Shown here: positions 36,201 through 62,425 of the stretch, one piece after another
Numbering within the stretch: the first letter of the stretch is position 1
Layout: each line of letters begins with the position of its first letter
Assembly (NCBI GenBank): GCA_002633005.1
Contig: NMRA01000037.1
Span: forward strand, 453,345-517,344
Direction of reading: 5' to 3'
DNA from: Phoronis australis
Lineage: Eukaryota; Phoronida; Phoronidae
Length of the DNA: 64,000 nucleotides
Made by a program: the position numbers and the translations under genes
The notes under the pieces: generated by a model
The model's input: the letters and a program-made list of their open reading frames with translations, nothing else
The model's database searches: none
Told to the model about the DNA's origin: nothing

Positions 36201-39200
36201 GTAGCATGTTTTATAACACAGTTGTATAATAATTTTTATTAATTCAGTGAACACACATATCAGGGAATGAGATACTTCCATATGCAGAATTCTCTCGTGA
36301 CATCCTGTTAGTTTTTAAAATTCACAGAAGCAACAACTGCTAAATGGCAGTCAAAACATCAGTGCATTTATTTATTGTGAAGAATTGGTGTCAAGTAATG
36401 GCTTCTCATGTCACTGGCACATTTCAAAATGATTTTTTGAACATGGGATGTGTTGAGGTGAAAACAAAGGTGGTTTAATTGCTGCGATTGGTTACATCGA
36501 ACTTTGGTCACAATCAATGTTTTTGAGACCCTAGAGACTGTCGTAATACAGCAGGACTATTTCACAGCCATCTAGTAACTTAGTTCTGGGTTGTACAAAA
36601 CTTCATCGTTCACTAGCTCATGGTGCAGGGTTCACCATGGCATAACTATTGTTGGCTCTAATGGTTGATATTTTCATCTTGTTGGTAAATTTGTATGATT
36701 TAGATGTTAGAATATGCAACATCTTGCTGTAAATGTTGACATTACATATTAGTTATGTGCCAGTATTATCTCCGGTGAGAAATGTGAACTTATTAACCAA
36801 AGAAGTTATTTTGTGCTTTGTGTAACACGATTTGTGATGTTTTTCAATAACAATCATGTGTCGTAAAAATCTAGTTGATTATAACTACCGGTGGTCAACC
36901 TCTGGTCAACTTGAAGCACCCAGTTTGCTGATTGTGGCCAGAATTCTTTGTTGTGAAGAGAGCTTTCTTTGATAGTTTGATTATAGTGAATTAACCTCAT
37001 TGTTAGATTTGATACACCACTCACATGCGATATTGTTATCGCTTTGTGAATTTGCAAACTAAATATTGTCTTTGGCACATTTTGTTAATCAGTTGTGCCT
37101 AATGATTGCAATCTAGCCTGGTTATTTCTAACCCAACCACCTTTGGAACTCTTGCCACAGTTAAGTATCCAGCTGTTATTAAACCAAGCAGGCATTATGT
37201 ATATTTTGGAAAGTCAATAAATTTGAGATAAATTCAAGATTAGACTATGTATATTACTGTGTTCCATTTAGATTAGATCCCTTTTGGAACCAAAGAACCG
37301 TGGCTTGATGTGGTGGGTGTACAGCCACTTTGCATATCTCACAGACTTGTACTGGTATCGGTACTATTTTTATCGTTTTATTCTACGACAGAGGGTGCAC
37401 CTGGTAGTGATCAAGTACGCGAGATATGGACAAAACGACTGTTAACTTACTGCATTAAGGGACTGTTCTCTGGTTCAAAAAAGGATCTTAAATATTTTCA
37501 ATTCAAGATTAATTATTGATAGAATGAACAACCAAGTTTCCACTAGGCAGTTTATTTGTGATATAGAAAAGTGCGTACCTGATTTACCAAACTGACTTGG
37601 TTGAACATTAGAAAGATAAAACCCCAAATGAACAACTTTGGAGCTCTGAAATATCTACAACTTAATGGGGTTTGTTAACTAACAATGAACCATAACCTTA
37701 TACTTCATAGCAGACATTTTAGGCCACTGTTCTAAACTAGTAAAAGAAACGAGGTTTTGGTGACTTCAATACTTCTCATTTAAGACGACAAAGTAAAAGT
37801 TCAATCTTTTTGTCCCCTAAGTAGATCATTCAACAAAAGAGGGGGTAAAATGCCAAGTCTGGACCTTAATACTCTGACTATACATTGGATCTGTACAAAG
37901 ATTCACAAACAGTTGTGTATGGTAGTAATAATTAATGTTACATGTCCGCCACTAATCTATAATATAATCATCTTACAACTGCCAGCACAACTCTCGCTAG
38001 ACAATCTTGTGCGAGTCGTGCTAGCTCCAGGGGAAATAACTACAATAATTACAACAGTGTTTATTTACAAAGTTATATATGCGAACCCTCATATTAACAA
38101 CAGCCCAACATTTGGGGACACATAACACTTGAATACGCAGAAAACTTAGTAGGAAAACGATTCTGTTGATTGAATCGGAAAAGAACAGCCAATTGATGCA
38201 TCCACAAGTCAACTACGCATCTGTTGCCATTTTGGGCAGAAAGAGTAATCTTAAAAAAACGTGCGTAACGTTAAAATCAGAAAACAACTAGTCCTAATTG
38301 TATGTAAAATAAAATACTGAAGATGACGGTACAACCAAGGCAGACAAAATAAACCTAGAGATGGCTGCATTACTATGTATTAAGTGAGAAACTGCGCACT
38401 ACAGGGTAAATTTGTTTTGATTATACAACTGATGCGAACACCCTGGACATGCGAGGTTACGTTGTGGTCCACTTCGATTCATAAAACGAAGGAAAGAATA
38501 TAACTACAGATCACTGAATCCCACACGTCCATAGTCCCCACTGGACCTAAACTGACGGATGACCAAAAAAATTTGGGAGTAAATTCCCTCTCAGCAAGAT
38601 AGGTCCCACCATCTGGCATAGCAAGAATTGTGACCCAGAATTTTGGACTGACCAGATTGCACTCCGTCTAGAATAAGTAATTTCTGACAAGTCGAGCACA
38701 GACAACGGCATGATTTAAAAGGAAATGACTAAAATCACCATTACAGTAGCAGCTGATGATTCACAAACACAAGGTACTCAGTAAACAAAAATGTGAAATG
38801 TCTACAAATCCCCAAAACAATACAGTCAGTGGTAATACCCACTATCCCAAAGTTAACAATGGACTGCACAAAACACAGTTTTGGCAACCACATCAATATC
38901 AACATTTGGAGCTGTTGCGCACTACTATTTACAAGAAACCTAAGACGCCCTCTTTACATTGAATGCTGCCAATTCAAACGTGGCATCACGAAACAACGAA
39001 CACATAACAATACGCAAGAATTTATCTAAAATTTGATTTTAAAAACTAGACAGTCATTCACCCTCAGGACATTTCTTTCAATAAAATGACACTGCAGTTG
39101 GTCCAAGTAATTCTATGTCGAGGCAGCAACTTGCTAGTGGCCAACAGTAAAACAACATGCTCAGACGCTCCCTGAAATGTGCACTGGTTCAGCATAAACA

Positions 39201-39357
39201 TTGTCCGTAGACACAGCACAATAGTCTTTGAAATAACTTGTCCCGCGAGTCACAGACAAGTGTGACGTCAACTACTCAGCAAATGTAGTCCAACGCTGGT
39301 CCAACGGCAACACTAGTCTCCACAGCTCAGGTGTCAACACCACTGCGAGTCACTTGA
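33272..39357. other. Convergent intergenic region: 3'UTRs of LRRC58 and GSK3
   Basis: No conserved ORF is seen in about 6.1 kb. A plus-strand AATAAA is at 34346, and a minus-strand AATAAA (TTTATT at 38060) is a candidate for GSK3. The stretch at about 35700-36030 resembles the dispersed repeat also seen at 62840-63060 (shared TTTCTCAAAT.TTGGACAC and CCTTGAACAAAA). Confidence 0.55.
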
Positions 39358-52998
<13,641 letters not shown>

Positions 52999-55275
52999 TT
53001 TGAATCAGGCTACAATGTCAGTACAGTACACAATTATAAATGGCTTAAACATTTGGAATGCAATCATAAAACAGAACATTGTAATTTCCTCAAATTCAAC
53101 GTGATCCTAGAAAGTATGAACTTTGAAGACAGAAACTATACCAGACTATGAGTTACCCTGGATAATCCATGAACGCCAAACCATTCAATGTCAGAACTAC
53201 ATTTAACTTCATGTTGACTGATTCAGTATTACCAAAACTATTTAAATATTCTAGGAACATTGAGCCTGGTATGCTTTTGAAGCAGAATCCTATCACAGCA
53301 AGGAACATTATGAGGCTAACACTAAACACTAAACAGACAAATTCAGTTTTTTTCTTTAAGCCAATGAAATAGTGTGTAAAGTTATGTGACCATCAAATTT
53401 TACTTGAGAGACTCGACTCGAAAACTGGCAAATCATGTAACACACTTGGCGCAGAAATTTGAATTTCGTGCGATGTGATTGATCAACTTTCGAGCAGTTT
53501 TAATTTAATTTACTTTGGTGATCATGTATAACAATAGGTCAGGGTGAGACTGTCATGTCAATTAATCTAAATTTATTATGAATGTTGCAGTTGAACACCA
53601 GGGGCTTCTTGATTAGGTAACCATATGCACAAACTATGCAGGTGAAATGGTCAAGTCAACAATCTCAAATCTTCAATGCACAACAAAATTGTACCTCATG
53701 TAAAAATACAATGAAGAAAGATTGTAAAATGATGATCTTGGTCAAGGAAATGTGGTCAATTGCCCATGAACAAATAACCCACTCACAACTGAGTCACTCC
53801 CAATTCAAGGTCAAAGGGTACACATGCAGGGTTCATGACCCCCAGCAATCACAATAGCCAATCTGATAAAGACTGCTTAGCAGCCCACACACAACACATC
53901 TGACCACTGGCAGGAATAGTTCAAAGACAGAAACATTGTGGAGTTAAGTAGATTCTAACAGGACATAGCTAAGGACAGGGTCTGATACAGGACCATAAAC
54001 AGGGTCTGGAATATGATCATGAACAAAAACGGGGGCTTCTAATATTCTTCTACAACAAGGACAAATGAAACTGGTCAAGGTGTGATACAGACTGGCTTGT
54101 GGTTCATACACTCTGGATTCGGACCAGAATAGTAGTAAATTGTCAATCATGGTAGTGCCCACACTGCCCAATGTGAATGGGGAAAATTACAAAGTTTCCA
54201 GCACTACTGACAGAAGCTACTTCCAAACAGCCTACTGTGGCATGATCCTCACACTGAGAAAGTTGTTACTTGTTTTTGTACGTAATTAGGTCAAGAGTTG
54301 AGTTGAGACTATTGGCCGATTCATTAGTTGTATACGACAGTTCAATGAATTACCCCATTGCAGATGAGTAGATAGTGAATGCTTTATAACACCTATACGA
54401 TATATCGCACTTTTCACGTATCATGCCAAGTCCACTTCCCATCAAATACAAACAACGGTACTTCCTAACAAAACGTGTTTTAGCACGTGTATAAATCTAA
54501 ATCATAATTAATAAGATCATAACCATTCTACTCCACTCACAATGTTTAACTTTTAGAAGCTCTTTGACATTACAATGTCAAATAGAGTATCATGGGTTTC
54601 ATGGCCACTTGGCGCATAACTTCTGCCAAAGCGGTGGAGTTCAAACCAGACCACCTTGGCTATTACAAATCAATGGGTAAGTAAGTGTACAGTGTGTTCA
54701 AAATGTGTTTTAACAACAGATGGGAACCACGTGACAAGCACCTCCAGCCGATGAACAAATACTGCCCAAATATACTGCCCAATACAGACAAGGTTTGTAA
54801 AACATGTACAAAAGACAAACAGACCGCTAACACAGTAACAGACTACAGCCGTTGAAATGAGAATTTCCATACGATTGAGTTCCAAAGAATCTTTTGAGGA
54901 CTGGTGTTGTTACTTTAAGGCACTTTGTAAGTTAAGCAAAATTTTGAACACAGATCATACAGCAGTTCTTCACTTCTTTAGCATACAATCAGAATGTGGC
55001 CGACAACCAAAATTTCATTTTGTTAAATTCCTCAGCAAAAGAGGATAAAATATACATTTTAGCCTATTACCCGCATGGTTTGTAATGTGGTAAAATTTCC
55101 ATTATTTGCATATGGTAATCAGCCATTGATAATAGAAAAATTATTATTTTGCCAATTATCTTTGTGCGAAAAAAGGAGAATTGTTGTAACCTCTGAAATA
55201 ATCTAATATCGAAAAACCGACTTAACTTTTGTGAAAAACTATGGTTACTGCTCTGCACTAAAAGGACAGAAACAT

Positions 55276-55342
55276 TCATGTTCACATGCCCTGTTCACAT
55301 GTTCTGTCCACATGTCATGTTCACATGTCCTGTTCACAAATA
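55276..55342. repeat. 13-bp minisatellite
   Basis: Five units related to TGTTCACATGTCC run in tandem with a few substitutions. Confidence 0.85.
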
Positions 55343-57059
55343 TACGTATAGAAGTTCAAGGGTACTATTTTATACAACGGGTCGATTTGACAACCTACCC
55401 CTGGTCAACGAGATCTGGCCTTCTTTACGAAACTGGTAATACCCCCACCCCCAAGTTGCCACATCGTTGCCATAGTTATCCAACTGGAGGACACATTTGA
55501 AACTACTACAAGTAACCACACAGAACTCAAAACTGCATAGCAAAAACCATAAGGCTGACGCATGTAGACAACGTTCCCAACAGTCCGCTTCTCATTTGAG
55601 TAGAGGCCAGCCCCTGTTGGATAAGGTCCCAGGGGGAAATTTGGTCCTCCCTGAGCAGGTAGGTAGTACACCCCTAATTTTCGATTCAAAGGTAGCACAC
55701 CCCTAATTATCAATTCAAAAAAGCTCAGGCATTTTCAGGTATTTCATACAGCGAACATTTCCCCATTTCAGACTGTTGCAACATACGCCATTTGAGGAGG
55801 CCACGATTTCATACTCCCGCATACGGGATGTTCTCATTTTGGTGAGCTCATTTCCCATTTGGTGACATTATGCTAAGTATTGAGGTGATTTTCTGTTTGG
55901 AAAAGTCAAGGCACAGTAATTCAACTTAGAAACAATAAAACTTTGGCTCAACTGCATTGATATTGGTTAATTTGCAAAGCAAAACACGACATTGGTAACA
56001 GTACGTTATTAGGGTAAAAATCAAGTACACAAGCGGATCTTCACGTCACATTTCTCAAATAACTTCAGAAAATTATTTTGTTATGAGAACAGTTTGTATG
56101 GTATGGCTAGCACCAAAACAATGCAATTATTGAACTGCAATTTGACTGGCACTTGAAATATTTAGCTCTAAATCAAAAATTTCTTACTCTAAGTAGGATG
56201 AGTTTCCCACAATGCATTTGTGGGTGGGTAAGTCGAACCACTACAAACTTGGTGCACACAGAATACCAGGGATGTTGAGAACTAGACCCAATAACAACAA
56301 GGTCAAAGGTTAGTCACAACAAAATACCACATTATACAAATGTTTTTTCTCATCCAGTAAGGGTGCAAAGATGAAGGTGTAAATAAATCAAGTACCAGAA
56401 CTTACATTACAGGGAAATTCTAGCTGTGTTTTGGCTTTGTCCCAAAACTGTCTATTGGCTAAAAAATATGGCGACAGGCAGCTCAGGAGGCACCATAAGG
56501 CTTGGTCTCAAATGTGAGGCAAGCCTATTTGGAAATGCTTTTCCAATGTCGCTGTCGTGCGAGAGGCAGCTTAGCTAACACCATACAGCTGGTCCCAGAT
56601 AACATACAAGAAGAAAAGCAGTCCACTAAGCCTAGTTAGAGATGTTTTTTTGATTACCTCACATATCGCCACCATCACTGTCTCCTGAATCAACCAGTCT
56701 CACTATTCAGTACTTTAAAATCTCCTATATCGAAGTGGTTCAGATCAGTGAAGAAGGCGGTGATATGTCACAGAATAAAAAAATAGATTCGTAACTTTAA
56801 ATAGGCTTAGTGGACTGAGTTTCGACTTGCCTCATACCTTGGAGAACTGCTGTCAGGTGTCTCGCGAGGAGCCCGTCACATGACACCCGTGGTGCAGGAG
56901 CAGGACACACCAAGTATCATTCAGTTGGTACGCGTAAGTTAGACTACTGTAAGTTCTAGAATTTGATTTTACACCTTCAGCTTTAAAATACCACAACGTT
57001 CTGGCTTGGCAGAGCAATCGCTCACTTGCTGCCATTTTGCTACTGTACATGAGAAAGCT

Positions 57060-57830
57060 CTAATGCTTACATGCAAAATGGTCGTCTTCACTCACGTGTT
57101 TTGCGTGGTCTTGCCTGACCTCCTCAAATTCTGCAGATAACTGGGTGAAAGTATATGCCGTGGATTGCCAATTTTCCCTTCAATGTTATGGTACATTACG
57201 TAACTGCAACACTGGGCGACAGGATTTAGGACAAAAGCGAGACACAGACCTGCCAAGGGGTATAACAACTTTGCTGGAGGTTGGTTGAAATTTTGCTTGA
57301 GATTAGACAAATTTGCTCAAAATTTGCTTGAGGTTCCTGGCGATATCTTCACTAACTATCAAACTTTATATATCCTACAATATAAGACTTAACTAGTCGT
57401 ATTACAGTAATAAAAAAAACATTTTATAAGCGTAGAAAACTAGGATTTTGAAAATTTATGACCAAAAAATTCCTTTTGCGTGATAGTTTAAGGCTCGCGT
57501 GAGTGCGTGAAGCAGTGGCCAAATGCGTGAGAGTCACGCGAGATGCGTGAGACTTGACAGGTGTGGAGACACTGGCAACAAACCAGGGGCACATAAAGAA
57601 AACGCAGAATAGAGAGACATATGCAATGAGAAATCTTTGCAAGTGGAATGGAAACCGAACGTTCTACCCAATAATTCAGATTCCGGAACTGAAGACCAGT
57701 CACCTCAGTAGTTGCCAGTTCGCTTGTGTAAACGAGCAAGGTAACCATGCTTACTCGCAAAATGGTCATCTTTGTTCACGTGATTTTGCGTGGTCTTGCG
57801 TGACGTCCCCAAATTCGAGTAAAACTTGCT
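57060..57830. repeat. Direct repeat pair about 690 bp apart
   Basis: GCAAAATGGTCGTCTTCACT CACGTG..TTTTGCGTGGTCTTG at about 57073 recurs as GCAAAATGGTCATCTTTGTT CACGTGATTTTGCGTGGTCTTG at about 57758, both followed by a CC.CAAATTC box. The units are probably one dispersed repeat family. Confidence 0.6.
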
Positions 57831-59109
57831 CTATGGAACACAGCATGGTCAACATCTCATTGTGTCTATAGCATATAATAGCAAATAGAATGAAAACTCA
57901 TGGATTCCCACTTTCTGAGAGTTCAGTCTTATAGAGCTACAGTGAGCAAAATTTTGCTAACATGACTAGTACCTTGGGACAACCTATTTCACACAAAGGC
58001 AAGTGTTGATCGTTTGGATTTAGATTTGCTTGTGTTATGTTTGGCTTCACTCTTATTTAATGTTACTTTAAGTTGGTCCTTTTTTACCTGCCAAAGCAGT
58101 ACTCAATGTAGTTTATAAGTCTTAAATGTATTTTACAAACCTAAACTTGACTTTTAAAAGTCATCCAAAAATTGAGAAAATAGTCACAACTTATTAAGAG
58201 GTTAGGGAAGTCAGTGAGGTCGAACTGAAGACTGGTGAACTGTTCAGTCTTGAAAAGAAGAATATTCACCACAGTAATCCCTCGCCAAACAACTTAGAAC
58301 ACTGAACTACTGTAAGAGATAAAAATGAAAGTAACGTCGAGTCCTCTTGTAAAAACAAGATTCGTCAAAATCATACCTACACTTTTGTATCTTCGACAGA
58401 CTTGTCCCATACTCTGGTGTCGTTCAGAAACTTGTGCCATTTTCTGGCGAATAACAAGGGGAAAACAGCATGATTGAGAGCAGCGTTGTCCCAACCATCA
58501 CAAACACAGCACCTCACCATTGTCAAAATGTCAAAAAGTCCTTGTAACCACTCCACAACCACCCACGGACAACAGGAAATCAAGATTTACTGTACTTATC
58601 GCTCATGCTCCGTCTTTCGGGACAGCCACTGACATGCTGGCGGCAAATTGATCGTCTACGATCCACTGCAGGTGATCCACCGCAGGTGATCCACCGTGGT
58701 CTAATTACTCGTTTCCAGGTTTCCTTTCGCACCCCAAAACGTCAGTTCTTAACAATTTTAGTAACCATAACAGTGGGAGCAGTCAGTTGAACCAATGAGT
58801 TAAATACAGATCACAGGTTAAACTGAGCAATCCCAGACACACTGCATACAGCCACTCAGTGTGAGACCACATACATGATGAGGCACATGATAACTAAATA
58901 ACACCTGGAAGATGTCTACAACATATGTACATACCCTATGGAGATCTACACTTTATGGAACAGGGTCAATGTCCTAGCAACCAACATCAAAGAGACTACG
59001 TATATAGACAATGACCACAAATTCAAAATATTGTGAAGCTCTTCACAACTTGAAGACTGCCATGCAAATGGTACTTTTTCGAGTGTTTATGACCACTGAA
59101 TGACACAGA

Positions 59110-59860
59110 ACACAAAACCTGCAAAAATGGCAAGCAACCCTCATCACACAAATAGAGATATATTTATCAAATTTCATGAAAATCTGTTAAGTGAGGAAAG
59201 CGTTACCTTACTAATAGGTGCCTAAGTACCAAATTTTATGAAAATACGTTGAGGACCTTTGAAGATACAGAGGTAAAAGTAAAAAACTAAAATTGCCACT
59301 AAGGGGCACACCGGTAGTCGGATCCGTCCGAATGTTCGCTCATGCCGCCCCATCCGTGAAAGGAAAACGTGTGCAAAATTTCATGAAAATACGTCAAGGG
59401 GGTTTTGGAGATAGAGCAGCGGATGCCGGACACTAGACGGATGCCGGACGGAGATGACAGCATAATGCATCCACATATAAATATGTGGGCGCGTAAAAAT
59501 TGGGTTAAGGAGATATAGCAGCGAACACAAAACACAAATTGCCACTAGAGGATGCCACAGTACTCGAACCCATCCGAAAATCAATGTCAGTCATATTCTC
59601 AGCAGAAACAGAAATGCCAATTTTCACAATAATCCTGCCAGCAGTTTGGTGGAAAGAGAAGCAGATGACAAAAAATGGGAATCTTAGAAAATCAACAAAA
59701 TGGGTACTGGGAGGTGCAGAATACATCAAATCTGCCTCAAGATGGGAAGGAGTAGTCGTCTCATTAACTCCGAAGATACAACAGAGAACGAAAAGTAAAA
59801 GAGGCAGATGCTGAGGCAGAGATGTCAACAAAATATGTGGGCGCATAAAAAGCAAAGCTG
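59110..59860. repeat. Family-Q-like repeat units with a conserved tail
   Basis: Phrases AAAACTAAAATTGCCACTAA and CAAATTGCCACTAGAGG recur, with TTCATGAAAATACGT between, then GGATGCCGGACACTAGACGG and ATATGTGGGCGCGTAAAAA; a second ATATGTGGGCGCATAAAAA is at about 59833. The layout is like the 43-kb array but from a diverged subfamily. Confidence 0.65.
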
Positions 59861-60322
59861 TAGTCACAAAAGTTTGTCTTGCTTGAAGAGATGAATGCAT
59901 ACCGTCAAACAGCAATCCAAGTTTAAAACTTGGTAGGCCATCACGCGATACTGGTCATGGACGCCCTGAGAAAGTGAGACCCATTTTGGACACCTAATTT
60001 CTGAAATTCTGGATGATCTTATGAGACCCCGGCATTTACAAACATAGGTCGACATTGCCCAAAATACCAAACAAAACTACAGGATCAAAATAATTCACCA
60101 ACTCTCACTTGGTTATGCAACATGCTGCAATTATCACCATTACCACAAAACTGTTTCAGAGTAGTATTGTACCCCTACTGAGCACCTCCCCAAATGTCAT
60201 TCCCCAAAATTTAAGTCCCTTTCATACTAGCCTCGGTGTTTTTGGGAGTTGCAGTTACTGTGAACGTTTAAATTCGTTCCTGGATTGAAGTCAACAGAAC
60301 CAGTTTACTCTGCAATATAAAG

Positions 60323-60796
60323 CAGGGCTTGGAATGACCAATGACAAAAAACGCGGAAACTTTTACGGCCCAAATCATGCGCGCTACCCAGCCTTGAAAT
60401 GGTCGATGTGAACCTTTTCCCGACAAAAGTCGGGAGGACTAAAAAAAAAAAACTTTACCGCCATCAGTACCATGCGTCTGCGTCCTTTTAGCTCGTCCGT
60501 CCACTCCCAGCCCACACATTTTTGGCTGCAGAGCCGTAGTATTTGTCGCCGCGGTTTACAATAACACGAGACGCCATTGAAAATCCCACCACGCTATCCC
60601 AGATGCCCCGGCAATGTTGACAATTTACGTTCCTCCGAAACATAAAGGGCAACTTCCGCTTTTCGAGGTGAACGTCGTCTGCAACGCCGCGGTAAGAAAG
60701 GAATTTGCCGCGGAAATATTGTATCAAATCCGATTTTTTTACAGAACATTTGAAAAAAGCGGAAATCCGCGTTTCCACGGAAAATTCCAAGCCCTG
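60323..60796. mobile_element. hAT-like non-autonomous element, copy 1
   Basis: It begins CAGGGCTTGGAAT and ends ATTCCAAGCCCTG, perfect 13-bp terminal inverted repeats, with CGCGGAAAC-type subterminal motifs on both sides. ATAAAG flanks both ends (60317-60322 and 60797-60802), a 6-bp target-site duplication. It is 474 bp, too short for a transposase. Copy 2 is at 61692. Confidence 0.85.
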
Positions 60797-61691
60797 ATAA
60801 AGGTGAATTTAACGATGAACCCTCGACACTTCGGCGTGATATAAATTGTCAACATCAGTCCCACCAGCAGGGGTCACAGCTATCACAATTATGATTTACT
60901 TCAATGTCTGTTAACTACAGTACCGGGAATGAATGGTTCAACTAACTCTGCAGTTGTACATCAACGCTCCTCTCCCACCAAAACTGAGATAGTACGAAAG
61001 GGTCTATAAAGGGCCTACAGATACATTAACTTTGGTGTGAAAGCCTCGGCTCGTTCAACAGTACCCTTTGTGTAAAAAGCTGAACTAAAGGACTTGTTTA
61101 CTCCAGAGTGCACTTTTCTGTGCTCAATCATCCACGGAGTGGAGTGCTATTTACCATCATAATTTCATGTCATCTATCATGTGTTTAACCACAGACCAGT
61201 ATACCATGTCAACATGAGGAATACCCCATCTCCATCAACAGCTGGGTAGAGATTCCAGTGCAGGCTAGACGGGCAACCCCAGCTTTTGACATCACAAAAC
61301 CACCAGGCTATCAGTAACAGAAGGCCCCGGCATACAACACCGGTACCGGAGATTTTCAATAAAGTGTCTTCGCCACTTTTCAGTAATCATTTCTTCATGT
61401 CACTTTTACGCCTTTTCAGAAACTTGATTTTGCTGTCCTTTGAACACGTCCTGATACGTTTGAAATGACACGCTGATGAGCGCATACCAGTTGATGGGTT
61501 GAGTACTGAGATGTTTTATGTAAACAATCATGTACGATGCACCTGAGGTCATTTCAGAAGCACGTGTCAAAAATTACCACTCACTTGGTGAACAGGAACT
61601 GGGAAAGTACTTCATTACAAATGTTAACTATGATAAATACCATACTTTTCTTAATACTACCAGTCACTTTTTGTAGCCCTCATTTTCAAGA

Positions 61692-62197
61692 CAGGGCTTG
61701 GAATGACCAATGACAAAAAACGCGGATACTTCGAAACTTTTACGGCCCAAATCATGCTCAATAACCAGCCTTGAAATGATCAATGTGAACCTTTCCCCGA
61801 CAAAAATCGGGAGGACTAAAAAAAAAACGTTACCACCATCAGTAGCATGCGTCTGCGTCCTTTTAGCTCGCCCGTCCACTCCCAACCCACACATTTTTGG
61901 CTGCGGAGCGGTAGTATTTGTGGCCGCGCTTAACAATAACACGAGACGCCATTGAAAATCCCACCACGCTGTCCCAGATGCCCCGGCAATGTTGACAATT
62001 TACATTCCTCCGAAACATAAAGAGCAACTTCCGCTTTTCGAGGTGAACGTCGTCTGCAACGCCGCAGTAAGAAAGGAATTTGCCGCGGAAATTTTGTATC
62101 AAATCCGATTTTTTTACGTGGAAATATTATAAAAAAAGCGGAAAGCACATTTGAAAAAAGCGGAAATCCGCGTTTCTGCGGAAAATTCCAAGCCCTG
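61692..62197. mobile_element. hAT-like non-autonomous element, copy 2
   Basis: It has the same 13-bp terminal repeats as copy 1, with the 6-bp duplication TCAAGA at 61686-61691 and 62198-62203. The interior is about 90% similar to copy 1 by eye (the shared run GGCAATGTTGACAATTTAC) and has a small internal insertion near its right end. Confidence 0.87.
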
Positions 62198-62380
62198 TCA
62201 AGAAAAGGTTCAATGGGTCCTTTTTGATGATGGGTGTTTTGCAGGACAAGTATTTATGGGTCTGGCCGTCCCATTTCTCTACCGTGTGGTCCTATTCAAG
62301 TCAAAGTTGAAACAACTACGGGCCATTCCATAGCAACTCAACCCCAATAGTAAAGGAGTGTTGATGTAAACTGCAAAATT

Positions 62381-62425
62381 CAGGGCTTGGAATGACCAAT
62401 GACAAAAATGGGGAAAATTTTCTAG
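62381..62425. mobile_element. Truncated third copy of the hAT-like element
   Basis: CAGGGCTTGGAATGACCAAT then GACAAAAA matches the left end of copies 1 and 2. No right terminal repeat is found downstream. Confidence 0.6.

Noticed and set aside
56853-57050. ATG in CAAAATGGCAGC context on the minus strand (57020s) as a possible GSK3 first exon
   Set aside because: The translation does not contain the R-P-R-T-T-S-F motif of GSK3 N-termini and no in-phase donor is evident.
60488-60790. 100-residue open frame on the minus strand, repeated at 61863-62102
   Set aside because: Both lie inside the hAT-like non-autonomous elements; the frame is not kept to the ends in the second copy and has no transposase motifs.
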